Origin: Kingella sp. (in: b-proteobacteria)
Lineage (GTDB): Bacteria; Pseudomonadota; Gammaproteobacteria; Burkholderiales; Neisseriaceae
NCBI RefSeq assembly: GCF_030527935.1
Contig: NZ_JAUMZV010000026.1
Location: forward strand, 1 to 30,676
Length of the DNA: 30,676 bases
Reading direction: 5' to 3'
Shown here: in pieces, positions 23,380 to 29,822 of the stretch
How the letters are laid out: the number at the start of each line of letters is the position of its first letter
Numbering within the stretch: the stretch's first letter is position 1
The notes under the pieces: generated by a model
Databases searched by the model: none
What the model was told of the DNA's origin: nothing
The model's input: the letters and a program-made list of their open reading frames with translations, nothing else
Program-made: the position numbers and the translations under genes

Positions 23380-23973
23380 TTAGGCAATCACGCCAAGGTG
23401 TTCCAACAGGATAAACGTGCCGATGCCCATCAACACGATGCCGCCAAACAGTTCGGCGCGTTTGCCAACCATGCCGTCTAACACGCCGCCGAGCTTGATG
23501 CCGATGATTGCCATCAGCGTGGTGGCTGCGCCGATGGCGAGCGCGGTGAGCCAGATATTGACATCCAAAAAGGCAAGGGTTACGCCCACTATCATGGAGT
23601 CTATGCTGGTGGCGATGGCGGTTATCAGCAGCAGCCATTTGGATGGCATGGCGGGGTTGCTGGGTGCGCTGCGGTTGTTTTCGCCATCGGCTTCGCTTGC
23701 GGGCAACAGGCTTTCACGCACCATTTTGCCGCCCAACACCAGCAGCAAGCCGAATGCTATCCAATGGTCAAACGCTTCAATATAGCTGGCGGCGATGCTG
23801 TCCGCGCCGTAGCCGATGAGCGGGGTGATGGTTTCTACGATGCCGAAAGTGAGCGCGATTTGGGCGACTTGGGCGGCGCGAAGTTTGCCGCAGCTTGCGC
23901 CGCGTGCGATGGTAGCGGCGAATGCGTCGGCGGACATACTGAATGCTAGGGCGGCGGTGGCGAGTGGGTTCAT
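23380..23973 (-). CDS. mntP: Manganese efflux pump MntP
   Basis: The 197-residue inner-membrane protein exports Mn2+. It has six hydrophobic segments in two repeats of three. The conserved acidic metal residues appear in SADAFAATIARG (D16) and in the second-repeat equivalent TSIDSMIVGVTLAF. The first repeat also has FGIVETITPLIG and the second ATTLMAIIGIKLG, as in E. coli MntP (YebN). I looked for the yybP-ykoY manganese riboswitch found before some mntP genes and did not see it. A dead IS110-type transposase fragment sits 40 bases upstream, so the promoter may have been altered. The gene is alone on its strand between repeats. Confidence 0.93.
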   Translation of the reverse strand: MNPLATAALAFSMSADAFAATIARGASCGKLRAAQVAQIALTFGIVETITPLIGYGADSIAASYIEAFDHWIAFGLLLVLGGKMVRESLLPASEADGENNRSAPSNPAMPSKWLLLITAIATSIDSMIVGVTLAFLDVNIWLTALAIGAATTLMAIIGIKLGGVLDGMVGKRAELFGGIVLMGIGTFILLEHLGVIA

Positions 23974-24012
23974 GGTTTGTGGGTTGTGTTTGTTGGGGCG
24001 AAAAGGGGCGGA

Positions 24013-24159
24013 TTATAGCGAATTAGAATAACAATGGCGCAAGTAAATGGTGTGTTCAAAGCCTTTGATGTCGTTGGTTTGGGTTTGATTCTTGCCGTGG
24101 ATACCGATGACGAAATTGCGTTTGGTGATGGCGATGCCTGCGTAGTTTTGGGTACTCAT
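24013..24159 (-). pseudogene. Remnant of an IS110-family transposase (first 48 residues)
   Basis: From ATG 24159 (preceded by AAGG) the frame reads MSTQNYAGIAITKRNFVIGI, then HGKNQTQTNDIKGFEHTI, then leaves the pattern and stops at 24013. This matches the start of IS110 transposases (AGIDIAKRNFVIG type). The first catalytic Asp of the RuvC-like DEDD domain, expected in GID, is Ala here, and more than 85 percent of the protein is missing, so it is inactive. The fragment is shorter than usual gene-calling limits. It lies just upstream of mntP. Confidence 0.65.
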
Positions 24160-24421
24160 CAATGAACCTTTCTTCTATTCGGTTATGCCGTGCACACGGC
24201 TTGCAAGGTTGTTTGAAACATAATGCTTACGTTTTCGCTAGGCGGGGCGATATTTCAGGCTGCATCAATATAGCGTGTGAATAAGATTGCGCAAAAATGT
24301 CGGCGAGCTGCCGATGCTCCATTTTAGCTTCGCTGGAATGCGTTTCAGGCTGCCGTGGGACAGTTGAGCCGATGCTCCGTTTCAGGCTGCCCAATCATTT
24401 TAGCTTCGCAACTCCGCTTCG
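24160..24421. other. Gap between IS110 remnant and GTPase gene
   Basis: It holds the probable IS110 end region, a 23 bp hairpin repeat (24299-24321), two or three DUS variants, a GCCGATGCTCC half of that hairpin near 24370, and the start of the AGCTTCGCAACTCC repeat (24402-24435), which runs into the GTPase stop. No gene is seen. Confidence 0.5.
24299..24321. repeat. 23 bp hairpin repeat, inverted, divergent
   Basis: Same layout as the other copies with two substitutions in one arm (GTCGGCG against TGCCGAT). Confidence 0.6.
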
Positions 24422-24435
24422 CTACGCAGGCTGCC
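24402..24435. repeat. DUS-linked short repeat (AGCTTCGCAACTCC type)
   Basis: It ends CGCTACGCAGGCTGCC and supplies the final codons and TAG stop of the GTPase gene (AGGCAGCCTGCGTAG on the minus strand). Confidence 0.65.
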
Positions 24436-25771
24436 TTTGGCTGATTTGCATTAACTGCTGGGCAAGGCTTGCAACGGCGGGGATTTTGCTTTTGCTGTTG
24501 AACTCGCCGTTAAGGCTGGACCAGCGCGGGCGGGTGCGGGCTTTTTTCAGCAGTTCGGGCAGGTTTTCAGGCTGCCACGGCGGTGCGGCGGGGTGTTGCA
24601 GGGCGATGGGGCTTAGGCTGGCGTGTCCGCGCGTTTGCAGCAGGGCGAGCAAGGCAAGGGCGCGGGCGGCAATCAGCGTGAGCGTGGGGTTGGCGATGTA
24701 TAGGGTGTCGGTGCCGTTGATTTTGTGGTACAGGCTTTGCCAGTTGGTGGCGATGCCGCCGATGATGCCGCCGATTACGCTGCCTAGCCCCAGCGATGTG
24801 CCGAGCGTGAGCGCGTCTAGCCCCAGCCCGATGAGTGCACCTGCGGCTGCGCCTGTGCTGGTGCGGATGCCGTAGGCTTTGAGTTGCTCGGCATCAAATA
24901 GGTCTTGGCTGAATGCTTGGATGGCGGATGGCGTGGGGCTGGCCCAGTCGCTTTGATAGAAGCGGTAGAGTTGCGCTAGGCGTTGTTGGGCGTGGTGTTC
25001 GTGTTGGCGCACGGCGTTTTGCATGGTGGCTTGGGCGGTGGCTAGGGCTTCGCTGTCGGGTTTTTCGTGGGCGTAGGCGGCGATGTTAATCAGGCTTTCG
25101 GCGATGATTTGGTGGGCGGTTTGGTTGAGCTGTTGCCATTCTTGTTGGCGGTGGGCGATAAGGGTGTCGATGATTTGGCGGCTGGGCAGCATGGTGGCTA
25201 GGTTGTGCCAAAGCTGGATTTCGCCGTTGAAATCAAAGGCGATGGTGTCAAAGCTGCTGATAACGTGCAGATTGCGGCGGGCAAGGGTGGTTTGCCATGC
25301 GCTTAAATCGCTGCCGTGGGTGAAGTTGAACACGGGCATAATCGGCTTGGCGCACCACGATAGGATGGTGAGTTCGTCTTTGTATTTGGGTAGCACGGGC
25401 TCGCGCGCATCGATGACATATAACGCGGTGTCGCTGTGGATAAGCTGGCGCAGCACTTTGGCTTCTTGCGAGAAGTCGCTTTGCGCTTGGGGACTGGCGA
25501 GAAATTGATTGATGCGGTCTATGCCGTCTTGCTGGGGGCGAGTGTGGGCTTCTAGCCAGTCTAAAACGCCGCCTGCGTCTTCTAAACCAGGGGTGTCGTA
25601 GAGTTGGATTTGGGGTTGCGCTTGGATGTTGATGCTGGCGGTTTCCACATGGCGCGTGGTGGCGGCGGCGTTTTGCACTTCGCCAAATTGGCTGTCGCGC
25701 AGCAAGGTGCGCAGCAGGGATGTTTTGCCGGTGTTGGTGTGCCCAACGATGGCAAGATGCAATGGGGGCAT
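24422..25771 (-). CDS. GTPase with DUF3482 C-terminal domain
   Basis: The 449-residue product has an Era/TrmE-like G domain (residues 1 to about 200): P-loop GHTNTGKTS, switch region TTRHVE, G3 DTPGLEDAGG, and FNFTHGSD in place of the canonical NKxD. The DUF3482 part follows, with a helical stretch and a glycine-rich hydrophobic segment (TGAAAGALIGLGLDALTLGT then SLGLGSVIGGIIGGIA) that probably touches the membrane. The function is unknown; relatives often pair with a DUF2868 protein, absent here. ATG 25771 is chosen because longer frames run back through a mobile-element fragment. An exact DUS ends one base before the start codon and no Shine-Dalgarno sequence is visible. The stop lies in a DUS-linked repeat. 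Confidence 0.88.
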   Translation of the reverse strand: MPPLHLAIVGHTNTGKTSLLRTLLRDSQFGEVQNAAATTRHVETASINIQAQPQIQLYDTPGLEDAGGVLDWLEAHTRPQQDGIDRINQFLASPQAQSDFSQEAKVLRQLIHSDTALYVIDAREPVLPKYKDELTILSWCAKPIMPVFNFTHGSDLSAWQTTLARRNLHVISSFDTIAFDFNGEIQLWHNLATMLPSRQIIDTLIAHRQQEWQQLNQTAHQIIAESLINIAAYAHEKPDSEALATAQATMQNAVRQHEHHAQQRLAQLYRFYQSDWASPTPSAIQAFSQDLFDAEQLKAYGIRTSTGAAAGALIGLGLDALTLGTSLGLGSVIGGIIGGIATNWQSLYHKINGTDTLYIANPTLTLIAARALALLALLQTRGHASLSPIALQHPAAPPWQPENLPELLKKARTRPRWSSLNGEFNSKSKIPAVASLAQQLMQISQRQPA

Positions 25772-25782
25772 TTTCAGGCTGC

Positions 25783-25807
25783 CTATGCAAATAGTGGATA
25801 CAGGTTC
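25783..25807. mobile_element. End fragment of the palindromic MITE-like element
   Basis: CCTATGCAAATAGTGGATAC then AGGTTC matches one terminus of the 158-161 bp family. The rest of the element is absent. It lies between the 4.5S RNA terminator and the GTPase start, directly after a DUS. Confidence 0.65.
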
Positions 25808-25815
25808 TAATGATG

Positions 25816-25845
25816 AAAAATCCTGTTTCGCGGGGAAACAGGATT
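25816..25845 (-). terminator. Terminator of the 4.5S RNA gene
   Basis: Minus strand: AATCCTGTTTC, five bases, GAAACAGGATT, then a T-run. Perfect 11-base stem. Confidence 0.88.
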
Positions 25846-25848
25846 GTG

Positions 25849-25959
25849 TGTATGGGGCGGCGAGCCTGACCCCCGGCACTGGCTTTTTTAAGTGGGCTGC
25901 TGGCTTCCGCCCCTGACCCGTTGCTCAAAATTGCCATGCGGGGAGACCCGCCAATGAAG
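25849..25959 (-). ncRNA. ffs: 4.5S signal recognition particle RNA
   Basis: On the minus strand, 25919-25894 reads GGGTCAGGGGCGGAAGCCAG then CAGCCC. This is the SRP domain IV hairpin: GGAA tetraloop on a GGC/GCC stem, the 5' CAGG and 3' AGCAG internal-loop sequences that bind Ffh, then GGG/CCC. The outer arms also pair: GGCGGGTCTCCCCGCA near the 5' end with TGCCGGGGGTCAGGCTCGCC near the 3' end. Length of about 110 bases is that of bacterial 4.5S RNA. It has its own promoter and terminator and lies between the GTPase gene and the repeat cluster at 26046. It directs ribosomes making membrane and secreted proteins to the membrane. Exact ends are estimated. Confidence 0.9.
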
Positions 25960-25965
25960 TCGCGC

Positions 25966-25993
25966 ATTATAGCGGATATTGGGGATTTGGCAA
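25966..25993 (-). promoter_or_regulatory. Sigma-70 promoter of the 4.5S RNA gene
   Basis: Minus strand: TTGCCA (25993-25988), 16-base spacer, TATAAT (25971-25966). Transcription should begin near 25959, matching the expected 5' end of the RNA. Confidence 0.8.
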
Positions 25994-26081
25994 GCGGTAG
26001 GGCAGCCTGAAAATGGGTTTGTGTATTGTGGTGGGCATCCGATTAGCTTTAACCATGCGTCTCGTGCCGACGGGGCACTTA

Positions 26082-26239
26082 GAACCTGTATTCACTATTT
26101 TCATAGGCATCTTTTATGCCCTAAAAACGCGGCTACTGCGTTAAAAATGCTCGCAAGGTGTTCACCTTGCTGTGCTTTTGCCTTGTATCCACGCTTTTAT
26201 GTCATAAAATCTACCTATGAAAATAGTGAATACAGGTTC
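26082..26239. mobile_element. Palindromic MITE-like element, copy 3 (type A), clean insertion
   Basis: 158 bp flanked by TTA on both sides (26079-26081 and 26240-26242). Copies 1 and 3 of the host repeat read CACTTACTTTTC at this point with a single TTA, so this shows insertion with a 3-base target duplication. Confidence 0.88.
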
Positions 26240-26266
26240 TTACTTTTCTTTGCTTCGCCAAAGTGT

Positions 26267-26424
26267 GAACCTGCATTCATCATCCACACGATAACTTTCA
26301 CGCCTTAAAAACATGGCTACGGCGTTGCAAATGCTCGCAAGGTGTCCACCTTGCTGCGCTTTGCGCCTTGTATCCATGCTTTTATGACGCAAAATCTATT
26401 CGCGCGGATAATGAATACAGGTTC
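26267..26424. mobile_element. Palindromic MITE-like element, copy 4 (type B)
   Basis: 158 bp, nearly identical to 19197-19354 and at the same site in the host repeat. Terminal repeats are GAACCTGCATTCATCATCC and complement of GAACCTGTATTCATTATCC; centre GCAAGGTGTCCACCTTGC. Confidence 0.82.
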
Positions 26425-26649
26425 AAAGCAAAAGAAAGGTGACCCCGACGTGCAGGTTCGCTGCGCGAACTTCCCTCACTGCGCATCCTTTTTCCGGCGC
26501 GTGCGAACTAGCCGCACTTCGTGCGTCGTCGAACAAGCGCACGCTTTTTTCCGAAAAAAGGATGCTCCGTTCGGCTGGACGTAGGGGAATAGGCAGTAGC
26601 ATTAAACATTTTTGGAGAGTTAGGCAGCCTGAAACCCCATCTACCCAAC

Positions 26650-26680
26650 AAAAAACCGTTTGGCGCAACACCAAACGGTT
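26650..26680 (-). terminator. Terminator downstream of cyaY
   Basis: AACCGTTTGG, seven bases, CCAAACGGTT, with AAAAAA on the left giving a T-run on the minus strand. Same hairpin family as 18939, 20961 and 21371. Confidence 0.75.
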
Positions 26681-26688
26681 GGGTTCTT

Positions 26689-26720
26689 AGCTTCGCAACT
26701 CTGCTGCGCTTCGCAGGCTG
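26689..26720. repeat. DUS-linked short repeat (AGCTTCGCAACTCC type), divergent
   Basis: AGCTTCGCAACTCTGCTGCG then CTTCGCAGGCTGTC, 20 bases beyond the cyaY stop. Confidence 0.55.
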
Positions 26721-26739
26721 TCTTTGCGTGATGGCTTTA

Positions 26740-27054
26740 CTAAATGGCTGCAATCGCCACTGCTTCGCCTGCTGCCGCGCTTAATGCTTCGTTGAGCACG
26801 TCAAAAAATTCGCGTTCATTGCGGGTGGCGAGCCATTGTCCGTTGCGTTCGGCAAAGTGGTAGCCGCCGCTTTTGGTTGCTATCCATAGCTCTTGGTTGG
26901 GCGTGTGGCGATTGACGATGATTTGCGTGCCGTCGTCGGCTTCTATGGTGAGCACGTTGCCTGCGCGGGTGCAGTCAAAGTCGTAGTGGTCTAGGCTGTC
27001 TTCAAGGTGGGTGAACAGGGCTTCGCTGTGGGCGATAAATTCGGTTTCGGTCAT
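26740..27054 (-). CDS. cyaY: Frataxin-like iron-sulfur cluster assembly protein CyaY
   Basis: The 104-residue cytoplasmic protein binds iron and modulates the IscS cysteine desulfurase. The acidic first helix (TETEFIAHSEALFTHLEDSL) is followed by the frataxin sheet: DCTRAGNVLTIEADDGTQII, VNRHTPNQELWIATKSGGYH, then NGQWLATRNEREFFDVLNEA. Length is standard. ATG 27054 has AAGGAAA upstream. It lies 43 bases downstream of fxsA on the same strand with a single DUS in between, so the two are probably co-transcribed; no isc genes are adjacent. Confidence 0.95.
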   Translation of the reverse strand: MTETEFIAHSEALFTHLEDSLDHYDFDCTRAGNVLTIEADDGTQIIVNRHTPNQELWIATKSGGYHFAERNGQWLATRNEREFFDVLNEALSAAAGEAVAIAAI

Positions 27055-27097
27055 GGGGTTTCCTTGTGTGTGAGTAAGAGATTAGGCAGCCTGAAAG

Positions 27098-27649
27098 TTA
27101 TTTTTCTGCGGCGTTGTTTTGGTATTCAATCAAATCGGGCGGGTGTTTACGGTTTGGGTTGGGCTGAAAACTACTTTCAGGCTGCCTTTGGGCTTTTTTG
27201 CCATCTTGCACCACAAAATCGCCTTCAATAATGTTGCCATCGTTGCTGCCGCTGCCGCGTGTAACCGGGGATTGGCTAAACGGGTCGTAGCTGCTAAATG
27301 GTTTTTGCTGCGGATTGTTTTGGCTGGGCGCGCTGCCCAAGGGGAGCAGCAACAGCAAGGCAATCAGGTCGGAGAAAAACCCCGGTAGCATCAGCAAAAA
27401 GGCGGCGATGGGGATGCGGATGGGGTAGAGCATTTGGTAGAGCGAGATTTGCCCGCCTGTGCGCAAGATGCCGCCTGCGAGCAGCAGTTGCGATAGCCCT
27501 GCGCTGCGTTTCATCAAAAATGAGCCGAGCATAAAGGCGAGTATCATCAAGCCGAGCGTGGCAAGCCCGCCGATGAGTTTGCTGATAAAGATGATGGAGA
27601 AGATTTCGGCAAAAATCAGGATGAGCAGGGCGATTCCGAGATATTGCAT
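27098..27649 (-). CDS. fxsA: FxsA family inner-membrane protein
   Basis: The 183-residue product has hydrophobic segments at about 3-22, 26-45 and 75-105 and the family's opening (LLILIFAEIFSIIFISKLIG). E. coli FxsA, when overproduced, relieves phage T7 exclusion by the F plasmid; the normal role is unknown. The C-terminal tail (110-183) is polar and low in complexity, and it includes a DUS-encoded stretch (QRQPESSFQ) from 27176. ATG 27649 is chosen because the longer frame to 27772 begins inside a MITE-like element. It probably shares a transcript with cyaY. Confidence 0.88.
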   Translation of the reverse strand: MQYLGIALLILIFAEIFSIIFISKLIGGLATLGLMILAFMLGSFLMKRSAGLSQLLLAGGILRTGGQISLYQMLYPIRIPIAAFLLMLPGFFSDLIALLLLLPLGSAPSQNNPQQKPFSSYDPFSQSPVTRGSGSNDGNIIEGDFVVQDGKKAQRQPESSFQPNPNRKHPPDLIEYQNNAAEK

Positions 27650-27736
27650 GTTGGTCTTTCGGGAAAGGTTGCGATGGGGCGATAGATAGGGATAGGGCGC
27701 GATTATACAAGTTTTGCGTTTGTAAAACGCAGTTAA

Positions 27737-27897
27737 GAACCTGTATTCGCTATTTCCATAGGCATCTTTCATGCCCTAAAACCGCGGCTACTGCGTTAAA
27801 AATGCGCGCAAGGGGTACAAACCTTGCTGCGCTTTTTGCCTTGTATCCACATTTTTATGTCATCAAATCTGCCTATGCGAATAATGAATACAGGTTC
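27737..27897. mobile_element. Palindromic MITE-like element, copy 5 (type A)
   Basis: 161 bp, GAACCTGTATTCGCTATTTC to GAATAATGAATACAGGTTC. It lies between divergent fxsA and nlpD; its right end is 14 bases from the nlpD extended -10. Flanks are TAA on the left and TAC on the right, an imperfect match to the 3-base duplication. Confidence 0.78.
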
Positions 27898-27910
27898 TAC
27901 GTGCGGGTGC

Positions 27911-27919
27911 TGCTATAAT
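27911..27919 (+). promoter_or_regulatory. Extended -10 promoter of nlpD
   Basis: TGCTATAAT, a textbook extended -10. The -35 position falls at the end of the MITE-like element (around CAGGTT) and does not match TTGACA. A DUS lies in the leader at 27927-27938, before ATG 27952. Confidence 0.65.
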
Positions 27920-27951
27920 CCGCGGTTTCAGGCTGCCTTGCGAGTTGTTTT

Positions 27952-28614
27952 ATGAAATTTGCTATTCGTTTGTTGATGGGGCTGGGCGCGGCGGTGCTGT
28001 TGGCGGCGTGTTCCAGCAGCGGCACGGCGCAGCACACGCGCTGTCGCCATCCTGACAAGGGCTTTTATTGCGTGAAAGCGGGGGATAATTTGTATCGCAT
28101 TGGCTTGCGCTTTGGCGCGAGTGTGAACCAGTTGAAAAGTTGGAATAATTTGCGCAGCGATAAGGTGGTGGTGGGGCAGCAGTTGCGCGTGAGCCGTGGA
28201 GCTACGGCTTCGGCGGCGAATTATGCGCCTGCGCCTGCTGCGCCTGCTGTGCCGCCCATTGCGCTGCGGATGCCTGCCAATGGGCGCATTGTGCGCGAGT
28301 TTGGCGGTGGCAATCGCGGGGTGGATATTGCGGGCGAGTCGGGCGCGCCTGTGTTGGCGGCGGCGGCGGGGCAGGTGGTTTATATTGGCACGGAAGTGCG
28401 CGGTTATCCGAATTTGATTTTAATCCGCCACAATGCGGCGTTGATTACGGCGTATAGCAACAATGCGGGCGTGCTGGTGGCCAACAATGCGCGGGTGGAG
28501 GCGGGGCAGCAGATTGCCACGATGAGCAGCAGTTTTCAGTCCAACGAGGGCGTGCTGCATTTTGAAGTGCGCGAAAATGGCAAGGCGGTGAACCCGAGAA
28601 ATTATTTGCGCTAA
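27952..28614 (+). CDS. nlpD: NlpD-like lipoprotein: LysM plus degenerate LytM (M23) domain
   Basis: The 220-residue outer-membrane lipoprotein (lipobox LLAAC, Cys 20) has a LysM peptidoglycan-binding module (about 39-82, YCVKAGDNLYRIGLRFG) and a C-terminal M23 fold (about 108-220). Catalytic M23 enzymes need an HxxxD and an HxH; here these read NRGVD and VLHFEV, so zinc ligands are missing. This is the known pattern for amidase activators such as NlpD, which switch on AmiC-type cell-separation enzymes at the septum. The closing GYPNLILIRHNAALITAYSN and KAVNPRNYL also match NlpD. The protein is shorter than E. coli NlpD, with a shorter linker. It has its own promoter; a DUS hairpin separates it from hisF. 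Confidence 0.88.
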   Translation: MKFAIRLLMGLGAAVLLAACSSSGTAQHTRCRHPDKGFYCVKAGDNLYRIGLRFGASVNQLKSWNNLRSDKVVVGQQLRVSRGATASAANYAPAPAAPAVPPIALRMPANGRIVREFGGGNRGVDIAGESGAPVLAAAAGQVVYIGTEVRGYPNLILIRHNAALITAYSNNAGVLVANNARVEAGQQIATMSSSFQSNEGVLHFEVRENGKAVNPRNYLR

Positions 28615-28639
28615 ATGGTTTTAGCTTCGCTGAACTTCG

Positions 28640-28680
28640 TTTCAGGCTGCCTTGGATAAGCACAGTTAGGCAGCCTGAAA
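28640..28680 (+). terminator. DUS inverted-repeat terminator between nlpD and hisF
   Basis: TTTCAGGCTGCCT (28640-28652) faces AGGCAGCCTGAAA (28668-28680) across 15 bases. It begins 26 bases after the nlpD stop. Confidence 0.65.
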
Positions 28681-28699
28681 ATGGATTAAGGACAACAAT

Positions 28700-29467
28700 A
28701 TGGCACTAGCAAAACGAATCATCCCATGTTTGGATGTGGACAATGGGCGCGTGGTGAAAGGCGTGAACTTTGTCGGCTTGCGCGATGCGGGCAACCCCGT
28801 GGACGTGGCGCAACGCTACAACGATGAAGGCGCGGATGAACTCACGTTTTTGGACATTACCGCCAGCAGCGACAACCGCGACACAATTTTGCACGTGATT
28901 GAAGACGTGGCCAGCCGCGTGTTTATCCCGCTCACGGTGGGCGGTGGCGTGCGCAGCGTGGCGGATATTCGCCGCTTGCTCAACGCGGGTGCGGACAAGG
29001 TAAGCATCAACACGGCGGCAGTAAGCCATCCCGATTTGGTGAGCGAAGCGGCGGCATTTTTTGGTTCGCAGGCGATTGTGGTGGCGATTGATGCCAAAGC
29101 GGTGGACGAGCGCAACAGCCAATGGCACGTTTTCACCCACGGCGGGCGCAACGACACGGGTTTGGATGCGCTGGATTGGGCGCGGGAAATGCAGCGGCGT
29201 GGCGCGGGCGAGATTTTGCTGACCAGCATGGACAGAGACGGCACAAAAATCGGCTTCAACCTGCCGCTGACCCGCGCGGTGTCCGATGCGGTGGCGATTC
29301 CCGTGATTGCATCGGGCGGAGTGGGCACGGTGCAGCATTTGATGGACGGCGTGTTGCAAGGCAAAGCCGATGCCGTGCTGGCGGCGAGTATTTTTCACTT
29401 TGGCGAAGTGAGCATCCGCGAAGCCAAGCTGGCGATGCAGCAGGCGGGGATTGAAGTGCGGTTGTAG
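28700..29467 (+). CDS. hisF: Imidazole glycerol phosphate synthase, cyclase subunit HisF
   Basis: It combines PRFAR with ammonia from HisH to make imidazole glycerol phosphate and AICAR in histidine synthesis. The 255-residue TIM barrel has catalytic Asp residues at 12 (IIPCLDVDNG) and 131 (VVAIDAKAV). Phosphate-binding loops are seen in LTVGGGVRS and VIASGGVG, and it ends in KLAMQQAGIEVRL. AAGGA precedes ATG by 8 bases. No hisH, hisA or hisI lies in the window, so the histidine genes are dispersed. Codon use is G-rich like nlpD. Confidence 0.97.
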   Translation: MALAKRIIPCLDVDNGRVVKGVNFVGLRDAGNPVDVAQRYNDEGADELTFLDITASSDNRDTILHVIEDVASRVFIPLTVGGGVRSVADIRRLLNAGADKVSINTAAVSHPDLVSEAAAFFGSQAIVVAIDAKAVDERNSQWHVFTHGGRNDTGLDALDWAREMQRRGAGEILLTSMDRDGTKIGFNLPLTRAVSDAVAIPVIASGGVGTVQHLMDGVLQGKADAVLAASIFHFGEVSIREAKLAMQQAGIEVRL

Positions 29468-29822
29468 GGGTGGCTTTGCACGAGCGTGGTTTAGCTACGC
29501 TGAACTGTGTTTCAGGCTGCCTGATGTGTTGCGCGTTGCATGATTAAAGGCAGTCTGAAAATGGGGAATGGCAGGGCAGGGCGATTGGATGTCAAACAAT
29601 CATCCAGCCCAATAGGCAGCCTGAAAATATAGCCAGCCTGAAAACCATCTGCCCCAACCATTAAAACCATGCGCCACTCTGCGGATAACGTTTTCAGGCT
29701 GCCTTATCCCTAAAACCGTGCCAAGCCACCTCATCCCAACCCGCCCCGCAATCCACCCAAACAATCCATCAAGAACAATCAACCAAAACACCCCATCAAA
29801 CCACACCCAAAGCAGCCTGAAA
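29468..29822. other. 355-base gap rich in DUS copies
   Basis: It contains exact kingDUS at 29511, 29614 and 29693, variants at about 29550, 29630 and 29813, and a TTAGCTACGCTGAACTGTG segment (29490) that recurs near 30587 and, in related form, 28620 and 24325. After about 29705 the plus strand turns strongly C-rich. No gene is seen; an in-frame ATG at 29718 would add 35 unlikely residues to the next gene. Confidence 0.5.

Larger units (their letters stand above)
26046..26588 (-). repeat. ~225 bp structured repeat, copy 4, interrupted by two MITE-like elements
   Basis: Inverted orientation. Host pieces are 26046-26081, 26240-26266 and 26425-26588; joined, they reproduce copy 3 apart from a few bases at the second insertion. 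This makes up most of the gene-free stretch 25994-26739, which also contains a DUS (26622), the terminator at 26650 and the short repeat at 26689. Confidence 0.82.

Noticed and set aside
23974..24160. Manganese (yybP-ykoY) riboswitch before mntP
   Set aside because: No recognisable conserved loops; the stretch encodes an IS110 remnant instead.
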